This document shows, in pieces, positions 1 to 5,986 of a stretch of DNA of 11,357 nucleotides (position 1 is its first letter; each line of letters opens with the position of its first letter). The stretch comes from Microcaldota archaeon (lineage in GTDB: Archaea > Micrarchaeota > Micrarchaeia > Anstonellales > Anstonellaceae). The notes under the pieces are model-generated. The model saw only the letters and a program-made list of their open reading frames with translations, did not search any database and was not told the origin of the DNA. The position numbers and the translations under genes are program-made. The stretch spans positions 1 through 11,357 of the forward strand of contig JAOAKE010000029.1 of NCBI GenBank assembly GCA_026413805.1. The letters run 5' to 3'.

Positions 1-21
1 CTTTATATACGCTTTCTACTT

Positions 22-1179
22 TCATCGCGTACTGCTATACCAAGCACGGATTTCCGCCCTGCCATAATATTCTTTTCCCTGGCTCTTTGCATACACGAAT
101 GGCATCACCAGGGTTTGCACTTCGCCACCGGCATATGCACAGTACGGCTTTTGGGCCGAATAGAGAAGATTCGAAGGATTAGGATAAAGGGCAGCTACTT
201 CGGCCTGCGAAAGCGGTCGGTCGTATATCTGCACTTCGTCAATTGAGCCATTGAAAAACAAAGGCGAGCCGCTATAAGCCGCCCTTCCAATAAATAATGG
301 GTCATCTCCCTGCACCAGTGTGCCCCATGTTGGAGAGGAATGGACTATTTGTCCGTCCAAGTAAATGCGCAAAGTAGAAAAAAGTGAATTATAGGTAGCT
401 ACTATAAAGTGCCAATTGCCATCGGATATAGAGTTGGTTATTTGCCTGTTGAAAACACCATTCGTGGTCGCTATTGTAAAAACAGGCTGCCCTGTGCTTC
501 TAACCCTTAAAGCATATCCTCTTGAAACTGAAGCAGCATCGTTTGTTTTGTCAATTATAGCTGACCAGTCTGAAGTCCCTTGAGTCTTAACCCATGCTGC
601 AATAGTAATGCCAGTGGAAGGCACAATAGAGCTGCTGCTGGGGACTATGAGATAGCCGTAGTTTGAAGGTGAGTAATTAAGCCGAAGTGCTTTGCGAGAG
701 ACGCCGTCTTCGCCAAGAGATAAGCCGCCTACCCCTTCAGAGACTATTCTTGCAAGGTTGCCCTTTCCAGAATGGTCTGGAACTGCTGTGCTACCTCCTT
801 CGTCCATCTTCCAATAAGCAACTAAACCGTCTTTGGAAGACAGGTCATATGCAGTGATATCCATACATATTGAAGATGGAATTGCTTGCATAACTTCCAT
901 TATTCCGCTTGTGTCCCCTGATGTTGCCGCCGTAGATAAGCTGCCGCGCTTTGCAATAACTGTGGCTGAGTCGGACAAATAAGTGCGGAGAAGAAGGGTA
1001 TCAAATGCATCAGCTTGCTTGGTAGTGGTAAAAAAATACGTAATAGCGATCAAAACCGCAAGGAAAAGCAGAAGAGTTGCCACCGCTGCATCTAGAGTTA
1101 GGAACACTCCCTTGTGATAACGGTAGGGAATGGGCATCCTACTTTTCATAATCAAAGCCTTCGCTCTCTTGTTCTCCAT
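22..1179 (-). CDS. Class III signal peptide, pilin-like protein with inserted LamG domain
   Basis: Predicted 385-aa surface protein. A basic N-terminus ends in HKG (residues 22-24), followed by a long hydrophobic helix (about 25-50). This fits an archaeal class III (type IV pilin-like) signal peptide cut after G24. Residues about 117-333 read as a LamG/concanavalin A-like jelly roll (LamG_3 type): the AYWKMDE start, HSGKGN, ITIAAWVK, GNWHFIVATY, RIYLDGQ and the closing GSIDEVQIYDRPLSQAEV. Such domains bind sugars or glycoproteins or act as adhesion modules. The LamG part lies between C105 and C347, and the segment after C347 (GGEVQTLVMPFVYAKSQGKEYY) looks like the end of a pilin-like fold, so the LamG seems inserted into it. 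It is the last gene of the cluster in this window. The first ATG overlaps the upstream gene by 28 bp. The ATG at 1149 (M11) would give a 2-nt gap instead and keeps the signal peptide, so the start is uncertain. Confidence 0.85.
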   Translation of the reverse strand: MENKRAKALIMKSRMPIPYRYHKGVFLTLDAAVATLLLFLAVLIAITYFFTTTKQADAFDTLLLRTYLSDSATVIAKRGSLSTAATSGDTSGIMEVMQAIPSSICMDITAYDLSSKDGLVAYWKMDEGGSTAVPDHSGKGNLARIVSEGVGGLSLGEDGVSRKALRLNYSPSNYGYLIVPSSSSIVPSTGITIAAWVKTQGTSDWSAIIDKTNDAASVSRGYALRVRSTGQPVFTIATTNGVFNRQITNSISDGNWHFIVATYNSLFSTLRIYLDGQIVHSSPTWGTLVQGDDPLFIGRAAYSGSPLFFNGSIDEVQIYDRPLSQAEVAALYPNPSNLLYSAQKPYCAYAGGEVQTLVMPFVYAKSQGKEYYGRAEIRAWYSSTR

Positions 1180-1730
1180 AGACTGACCTTCACAATAACT
1201 AATTCTCCATCCATGATGGCAAGCCTTTGCACTGTTGCAGAAGAAACTGTTTCGTTTTGGGCAAAGAACTCTCCAAACTGATAAAGCTGGCTTCCATTAG
1301 TGCTTTGAACTTGAACACTGAAGCTGTACTTTCCAACTCCCATCCTCTCAGTGACTAGCTGTGTATTAGAATAGTACAAGGTCCTTAGCTGGGATATCTT
1401 ATTTCTCTGCAAAACATTTGGAGATTGGGCAAGCCCAAAGGAAGGGGCGTTTCTAGGAAATGGCATACTCTCTGGAGTGCACAAAGTGCAATCCCAGCCT
1501 TCTGGCACTCCTGCAGAATATATAAGAACATCTGAGAATGCTGCTGCTGCAAACTGCATTTCTTTGTCAGCAGCTTCTTCATAATAAGTTGTAGTTAGCC
1601 AGTTCCACATAATAAAAAAAACCATGAGGGCAACCACAAAAAAAGAGATGCTTACTATAAGCTCAGCTGAACTTAGCTGCCCTGCTAGCACCTTTCTGTT
1701 TTTATATTCATCTGAGTTGTATTTTTTCAT
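1152..1730 (-). CDS. Class III signal peptide pilin-like protein with CxxC
   Basis: 192-aa predicted minor pilin-like protein. The N-terminus has a basic leader ending LAG, then QLSSAEL and a hydrophobic helix (about residues 18-45). Cleavage is expected between G17 and Q18, as in archaeal type IV prepilins processed by an EppA/PibD-type peptidase. The middle contains GVPEGWDCTLC (C81 and C84), then FGLAQSPNVLQRNKI. This resembles, from memory, a G-x-P-x-x-W ... GLA ... K pattern seen in many small archaeal pilin-like proteins. The two close cysteines could form a disulfide outside the cell. It starts 1 nt after the stop of the upstream pilin-like gene, with a weak GAGG element 9 nt before the ATG, so it is almost certainly in the same transcript. 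Its exact role (filament core, minor subunit or priming complex) cannot be told from sequence. Confidence 0.85.
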   Translation of the reverse strand: MKKYNSDEYKNRKVLAGQLSSAELIVSISFFVVALMVFFIMWNWLTTTYYEEAADKEMQFAAAAFSDVLIYSAGVPEGWDCTLCTPESMPFPRNAPSFGLAQSPNVLQRNKISQLRTLYYSNTQLVTERMGVGKYSFSVQVQSTNGSQLYQFGEFFAQNETVSSATVQRLAIMDGELVIVKVSLWRTRERRL

Positions 1731-1731
1731 A

Positions 1732-2136
1732 CTACGCTGCCTCTATATAAACTGTGTCGTTATAGTTCCTGCATATTATTTCTTGGTTAAGGGGTATGCT
1801 GCTTCCTACCAATACGGGCACTGTAGCCATTCCAGCAGATGAGTATCTTCCTGCTTCATAGTAGGCGCGCACTGTTCTTCCTCTGACTGAAACGTTGATT
1901 ATATCAGCCGGGGCATTATTAAAGAAACGAATGGTTGTTCCGTTTCCTCCTGCCAATGCACGATTTACTGCAAGGGCTACTTGGTTTGCTACTCTTCCAG
2001 CCTCCATAGACTGGCGCTGTTGGTTCCAGGAAATACGCAAGCCATCGCTAATGATGAACAATGCTATTAGCAAGCCAATCATTATTGAAGCTATAGCAAC
2101 GAGCTCAACAGACAATTGGGCGCGCATTGCCTTCAT
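1732..2136 (-). CDS. Small class III signal peptide pilin-like protein
   Basis: 134-aa protein that begins MKAMRA then QLSVELVAI and a hydrophobic helix (about 7-30). This is the archaeal class III signal peptide pattern QxSxExxx(I/L), with cleavage expected after A6. The rest is short and mildly polar, with one N-glycosylation sequon cluster (NGT, NVS, NDT), as expected for a small extracellular pilin head. The start at 2136 is favoured by a Shine-Dalgarno-like AAGGTGTGA directly upstream, whose last three bases are the stop of the preceding gene. An ATG three codons later is possible. It is the third gene of the pilin-like cluster, and its size is close to that of typical archaeal pilins. 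Family membership is based on the N-terminus, since the body has no motif I recognise. Confidence 0.85.
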   Translation of the reverse strand: MKAMRAQLSVELVAIASIMIGLLIALFIISDGLRISWNQQRQSMEAGRVANQVALAVNRALAGGNGTTIRFFNNAPADIINVSVRGRTVRAYYEAGRYSSAGMATVPVLVGSSIPLNQEIICRNYNDTVYIEAA

Positions 2137-2139
2137 GTA

Positions 2140-2148
2140 TCACACCTT
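2140..2148 (-). promoter_or_regulatory. Shine-Dalgarno overlapping upstream stop codon
   Basis: On the minus strand this reads AAGGTGTGA, close to the archaeal consensus GGAGGTGA. The final TGA is the stop codon of the upstream pilin-like gene, and the ATG of the next gene follows after 3 nt. This supports the start at 2136 and suggests translational coupling. Confidence 0.6.
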
Positions 2149-2904
2149 TACTTCAGCGGTAATGGGCACCGCTATTGTCTGCACTTGTGTACCGCCTATT
2201 TCAGAAGCAACAATGCGGACCTGAGAGGTATAAATTCCAGCGGAGAGATTATTCGCAGTGAAGTTTAACCTAATCTGCGCTACTACTGGCCCGCTTGAGA
2301 TAAAATTAGTTGGGTGGATGGTTAGGTTTGTATTCTGGTGGGGCCAAGAATAAGAGATGTTGACATGGGTTAAGCGAATTGTCGAAATCACCTTTATTGT
2401 CATGTTAGAGAAAACAGAGCTATTGCTGCGAGTTGATAGGTAAAGTGCTGATGGATTTACTAAAACTAGTGGCGAGCCAATGCTTACATAACTGCCGTGG
2501 GAAGTGACATTTATAGTATGGATGCCGGTGGAGTTTGGAAAGGAACCAATTAGAGGAGCTTGAGTATATGCGAAGATGTCGGAATTTTTGACTCTTATAT
2601 TTATCATATTCGAAGGGACGGAAAGAGGGGCGGAGGGGGGTTTGCCTATGAAAGTGCTCTCGCTGCCAAATACAGTATTGGGAGGGAGAGTTATGGAAAC
2701 TAGCTCGGTGGTCCCTTCGCCCATTGCATAAACGCGTTCCGCAGATTCTTTGAGAGATTCTACCGCTGACCGTGCCTGCTTTTCTTCCTCTTGCATAAAC
2801 AAGTCCAAAATAAAACCTGATGAAAAAATAGAAAACACCAGCAAGAAGAGTAAGAATATGCCGAAAACGGCAAGAAGTTCGGCTGAAACTTGCGCCCTTT
2901 GCAT
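2140..2904 (-). CDS. Class III signal peptide surface protein, paralogue 2
   Basis: 254-aa predicted secreted or filament protein. I chose the ATG at 2904 because the protein then begins MQRA-QVSAELLAV with a hydrophobic helix, a class III signal peptide cut after A4. It also aligns without gaps to the product of the gene just upstream. A longer reading frame exists up to 3000, but it would run out of frame through the upstream gene and bury the signal. Residues 45-142 share with the neighbour the landmarks GEG (62-64), LPPN, TFIGKP, P-S-x-x-INI, DI-x-x-YT and PLIG-x-FP. Residues about 150-254 look like a beta-sandwich ending in VPITAEV. About eight N-x-S/T sequons suggest N-glycosylation, as known for archaeal pilins and archaellins. 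It lacks the glycine-rich tail of its paralogue. It starts 5 nt after the upstream stop. Confidence 0.88.
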   Translation of the reverse strand: MQRAQVSAELLAVFGIFLLFLLVFSIFSSGFILDLFMQEEEKQARSAVESLKESAERVYAMGEGTTELVSITLPPNTVFGSESTFIGKPPSAPLSVPSNMINIRVKNSDIFAYTQAPLIGSFPNSTGIHTINVTSHGSYVSIGSPLVLVNPSALYLSTRSNSSVFSNMTIKVISTIRLTHVNISYSWPHQNTNLTIHPTNFISSGPVVAQIRLNFTANNLSAGIYTSQVRIVASEIGGTQVQTIAVPITAEVKV

Positions 2905-2909
2905 AACAA

Positions 2910-3737
2910 TCAATTTTCCACAAATGTGCCACTGCCTGAGCCGCCGCTTCCCCCTGTTCCTCCAACCCCCCAACCTCCAGCAGTGGCAGAGTAAATCCAA
3001 ACACTGACTGGAACACGAAGAGATTCAGCACTTCCATTTAGGGTGGTATTAAGGATGACTGAACCGGAGTAAAAGCCGCTAGCAGAGCCGACTGAGGAAA
3101 TATTCAGATAAAGTGGAAATCCGCTAGAATTAGCTGTAAAATATGTAGGTGAAACGTTCAAACTTACATTTACATAGTTCCAATTCTTAAGTGCAGTGAC
3201 TGAAAGATTATGGCCTGATACAGCATAAACACGCAGCATTATTTCTCTTCTTTCATTTTCAGCCATTCGCACTGCAACCGAATAAGAATCAAGCGAAAGT
3301 ATGCTTCGGGAAACTGAAACATAACCCTGATGCGCAGTCACCTTCATCATGTATCTGCCGCTGCTTTGAGGAAAGGCGCCTATAATTGGCATAGTGGTGT
3401 ATGAAGATATGTCTGTTCCGCCAATATTAATGTTTATTGTGCGGGAAGGGAGAGTGGCAGGTGCGTTTGCGGGCTTTCCAATATAAGTAAGATTAGGGTC
3501 AAGGTTGGCGTTTGGGGGAATCTCAATAAAAACTCGCTGGGATGCACCTTCTCCTTGCAGATAAACAGATTCAGCGGCATCTGCCAGCTTTTCTACAGAG
3601 TCCCTGGCAGCCCGATAGTTTTGCTGCAAAGAAGCATCAGCAAATGCCTGCGAAGAAAGAACAAATATGATGAGGACTAAAAGGAGGGAGACCCCTATAA
3701 TGACAACAAGCTCTGATGAGAGCTGCCCCCTAACCAT
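2910..3737 (-). CDS. Class III signal peptide surface protein, paralogue 1, Gly-rich tail
   Basis: 275-aa predicted pilin-like or adhesin protein and first gene of the cluster. MVRG-QLSSELVVI followed by a hydrophobic stretch to about residue 28 is a clear archaeal class III signal peptide, with cleavage expected between G4 and Q5. A region conserved with the next gene spans about 45-142 (GEG at 62-64, IPPN, TYIGKP, MPIIGAFP). A predicted beta-sandwich follows (about 150-249, ending RVPVSVWIY), with roughly eight N-x-S/T sequons. The C-terminus (about 253-271) is a glycine/serine-rich low-complexity tail absent from its paralogue, perhaps a flexible linker or spacer. No Shine-Dalgarno precedes the ATG, but a TATA-like box lies 26-27 bp upstream, so the transcript is probably leaderless. 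It is transcribed divergently from the DNA ligase gene. Confidence 0.88.
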   Translation of the reverse strand: MVRGQLSSELVVIIGVSLLLVLIIFVLSSQAFADASLQQNYRAARDSVEKLADAAESVYLQGEGASQRVFIEIPPNANLDPNLTYIGKPANAPATLPSRTININIGGTDISSYTTMPIIGAFPQSSGRYMMKVTAHQGYVSVSRSILSLDSYSVAVRMAENERREIMLRVYAVSGHNLSVTALKNWNYVNVSLNVSPTYFTANSSGFPLYLNISSVGSASGFYSGSVILNTTLNGSAESLRVPVSVWIYSATAGGWGVGGTGGSGGSGSGTFVEN

Positions 3738-3759
3738 GGTTGTCTCTTCTCATGCTGAC

Positions 3760-3770
3760 ATTTAAATATT
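3760..3770. promoter_or_regulatory. Shared bidirectional TATA-like box
   Basis: The sequence ATTTAAATATT contains a perfect 8-bp palindrome, ATTTAAAT (3760-3767). Its centre is about 26.5 bp from the first base of the pilin-operon ATG (3737) and 27.5 bp from that of the ligase ATG (3791). That is the usual archaeal distance from TATA centre to transcription start. Both divergent genes could therefore be transcribed as leaderless mRNAs from one element. Purines (AGGAAA) flank it on the side expected for a BRE in the pilin direction. Confidence 0.65.
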
Positions 3771-3790
3771 TCCTGTTCGTTCTTTATTGC

Positions 3791-5521
3791 ATGCTGTTTT
3801 CAGATGTAGCAGAGCACTTTTCAAAAATAGAGGCTACTGCCTCGCGGCTTGAGATGTCTGCCCAGATAGCCAGGCTTTTGTCTGAGTGCAAAAAAGAAGA
3901 GATAAGGCCATTAATATACATTATAGAAGGCAATGTCGCACCAGCATACGAGGGGCTTGATATTGGAATTGGGGAAAAATTCGCCATCAGGGCAATAGCC
4001 CAAACATCTGGAAGAAGCGAAAGGGAAGTATTGGCGGAATACAAAAAGGCAGGAGACTTGGGAAGCGCTGCTGAAAAGCTACTTTCAAAAAAAGCGCAGC
4101 TTTCGTTAGCATCTTCCCAGAACACCCTTATGAAAGCCTACCACTCCTTCCTGAAAATAGCCAAGCTTTCAGGAGCAGGCTCGCAGGAAGCAAAGATTTC
4201 GCTTTTGTCGGAGCTCCTAAATGGGGCGACGCCGCTTGAAGCGAGGTATTTGGTGCGCTTCTGCCTTGGTAAGCTGCGGCTGGGAGTGGGAGACCCCTCA
4301 ATAATAGATGCATTGTCCATGATGAAAAAAGGGGACAAAAGCGACAGCGAAGCCATTTTGCGGGCATTTAACCTATGTTCAGACTTAGGGGAAGTCGCAG
4401 AGGCATATATAAGCGGCAAAAGCATGGCTCATTTTTCAGCACAGCCGTTCAAGCCTATCAGGCCTGCCCTTGCAGAAAGGCTTCAAAGCGCTGAAGAAAT
4501 AATAGAAAAAATAGGAAAATGCGCTGTGGAGGCAAAGTATGACGGATTGCGAATGCAGGTGCATGCCTGCGATGGGCGAGTAGAGATTTACTCTCGCAAG
4601 CTTGAAAAAATGACCCATATGTTTCCTGAGATTACCTCTGCCGCCTTAAAACTGGGCACAAAAAGCATAATATTTGAAGGTGAAGCGCTGGCTTACAATC
4701 CCAAAGAAAAAAAATACTATTCTTTCCAGCAGACAATACAGCGAAAAAGAAAATATGGGATAGATGCGATGTCAAAGGAATTCCCCCTTCGCCTATTTGT
4801 ATTTGACTTGCTTTACTTGGACGGGAAAGACTTGACCTTAGAGCGCTATTCAAGCAGGCGTGCTATGCTTGAAAAGGTCTTCAGGAATGCTGAGCCGCTT
4901 GTGCCATCTGAGCAGATAATTACCGATGACCCGAAAAGGCTGGAAGAGTATTTCAATAAATTGGTGGGGGAGGGATTAGAGGGGATAATTGCAAAGGATT
5001 TAAACCAGCCTTATGTGGCAGGGGCGCGCAAATTTGCATGGATTAAGCTCAAGAAATCTTATGGGGAGCTTGCAGACACTATTGATGCTGTGATAGTGGG
5101 TTATTATTTGGGAAAGGGGCAGAGGAAAGAATTTGAATTTGGGGGCTTGCTTGCCTGCGTCTTAAATGAAGAAACTGGAAAACTTGAAACAATCGCAAAA
5201 ATAGGCAGCGGATTTTCAGAAGATGAGATGGTGAATTTGCAAAAAATGTTGGAGGAGGCAAGATTAAAAGAAAGACCAAAGGAAGTCAATAGCAAGCTAG
5301 TGCCAGACTTTTGGGTAAAGCCAAAATATGTCATAACAGTGGCAGCAGATGAGATAACCCTGTCGCCTATGCACACCTGCGGCATGGTAGGCGAAACTGG
5401 CTATGCCCTTCGCTTCCCGCGGATGATATCACTGCGCGATGACAAGGGGCCAGAAGACATAACGACTACGAAAGAAATAATGGCCATGTTTGAAATGCAG
5501 AAAAAAAGAAGACATGACTAA
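3791..5521 (+). CDS. lig: ATP-dependent DNA ligase (archaeal type)
   Basis: 576-aa replicative/repair DNA ligase that seals nicks through a ligase-AMP intermediate. All nucleotidyltransferase motifs are visible. Motif I is KYDG, with adenylated lysine K249. YSRK lies at 267-270, motif III is FEGEALA (about 295-301), and FVFDLLYLDG spans 336-345. Motif IV is EGLEGIIAK (394-402), motif V is WIKLKKSYG (417-425), and the C-terminal OB-fold motif is RFPR...RDDKGPEDI (541-557). An N-terminal DNA-binding domain (about 1-215) starts with FSKIEATASRLE, as usual in archaeal ligases. The frame is open back to a TTG at 3740, but I chose 3791. The start then matches family N-termini, the lysine falls near residue 249 as in Pyrococcus ligase (from memory), and a TATA-like box lies 27 bp upstream. 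The stop overlaps the convergent ATP-cone gene by 4 bp. Length is normal and the protein looks intact. Confidence 0.96.
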   Translation: MLFSDVAEHFSKIEATASRLEMSAQIARLLSECKKEEIRPLIYIIEGNVAPAYEGLDIGIGEKFAIRAIAQTSGRSEREVLAEYKKAGDLGSAAEKLLSKKAQLSLASSQNTLMKAYHSFLKIAKLSGAGSQEAKISLLSELLNGATPLEARYLVRFCLGKLRLGVGDPSIIDALSMMKKGDKSDSEAILRAFNLCSDLGEVAEAYISGKSMAHFSAQPFKPIRPALAERLQSAEEIIEKIGKCAVEAKYDGLRMQVHACDGRVEIYSRKLEKMTHMFPEITSAALKLGTKSIIFEGEALAYNPKEKKYYSFQQTIQRKRKYGIDAMSKEFPLRLFVFDLLYLDGKDLTLERYSSRRAMLEKVFRNAEPLVPSEQIITDDPKRLEEYFNKLVGEGLEGIIAKDLNQPYVAGARKFAWIKLKKSYGELADTIDAVIVGYYLGKGQRKEFEFGGLLACVLNEETGKLETIAKIGSGFSEDEMVNLQKMLEEARLKERPKEVNSKLVPDFWVKPKYVITVAADEITLSPMHTCGMVGETGYALRFPRMISLRDDKGPEDITTTKEIMAMFEMQKKRRHD

Positions 5522-5973
5522 CGGGCGATGATTGTCAGCTTTCCATCAGCAATTTCAACAGTCACGCTCATCTTTGACTTTGTCAGTATTTCCAAGAAAA
5601 CCCCTGCGAAGTCAAACTCTTTTTCTTTCCGCACGATTATCCTAAAGCCGCCATAATATGGCTCTACCTGGCCACTGCTTCCAATTAAGGTGCGCAGCTG
5701 ATTTTCTAAATCATCATCGGAAAGGGAGATTCGCCTTATCACCTTCTTGAAATTTTCAAATTCATCTGCAAGGCGCCGGTCAGCGCGCTGCAGATGCTTG
5801 ACTATCTCCCGCCTTATCTCCCCTGAGCTAACCTCTGCCCTGTTCTTGAACTTTTTTGAAACCTTTGCCGAGATTGACTTGCACAGCTTTCCTGCTCCAG
5901 CCCTGATAAGAGAGCCCTCTATTTTCTTTTTATCGAATTCTTCTCTTCTGCCATCTTTCTTTACAACAATCAT
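5518..5973 (-). CDS. Stand-alone ATP-cone domain protein
   Basis: 151-aa protein. Residues about 2-85 match the ATP-cone fold: VVKKDGRREEFDKKKIEGSLIRAG at the start, then a helical segment with SSGEIRREIV and LADEFENFKKV. ATP-cones bind ATP or dATP and usually regulate ribonucleotide reductases or the repressor NrdR. Here there is no NrdR zinc ribbon and no reductase domain. Residues 86-151 form a different, unrecognised C-terminal part with beta-strand-like stretches (FRIIVRKE, MSVTVEIADGKLTIIA). It may be a nucleotide-sensing regulator, but its partner is unknown. It lies 4 nt behind the transporter gene, with a strong Shine-Dalgarno (GGAGGGTGA), so it is most likely co-transcribed with it. 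It ends tail-to-tail with the ligase gene. Confidence 0.8.
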   Translation of the reverse strand: MIVVKKDGRREEFDKKKIEGSLIRAGAGKLCKSISAKVSKKFKNRAEVSSGEIRREIVKHLQRADRRLADEFENFKKVIRRISLSDDDLENQLRTLIGSSGQVEPYYGGFRIIVRKEKEFDFAGVFLEILTKSKMSVTVEIADGKLTIIAR

Positions 5974-5977
5974 GCCA

Positions 5978-5986
5978 TCACCCTCC
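5978..5986 (-). promoter_or_regulatory. Strong Shine-Dalgarno overlapping upstream stop
   Basis: The minus strand reads GGAGGGTGA, nearly identical to the archaeal anti-SD complement. GGAGG ends 8 nt before the ATG at 5973. Its last three bases are the stop codon of the transporter gene, which fixes the start of the ATP-cone gene and points to coupled translation. Confidence 0.75.

Noticed and set aside
2905..3000. N-terminal extension of the second pilin-like gene up to 3000
   Set aside because: It runs out of frame through the end of the upstream gene, is rich in W, R and C, and would place the class III signal peptide 32 residues inside the protein. The ATG at 2904 aligns exactly with the paralogue.
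2420..3037. 205-codon minus-strand frame overlapping both pilin-like paralogues
   Set aside because: It lies in another frame of genes that have clear signal peptides and mutual homology, and its own product has no recognisable features.
3740..3790. TTG start (3740) or ATG (3752) for the DNA ligase
   Set aside because: The extra residues are hydrophobic and unlike ligase N-termini, and they cross the TATA-like box. The ATG at 3791 fits both the family and the promoter spacing.
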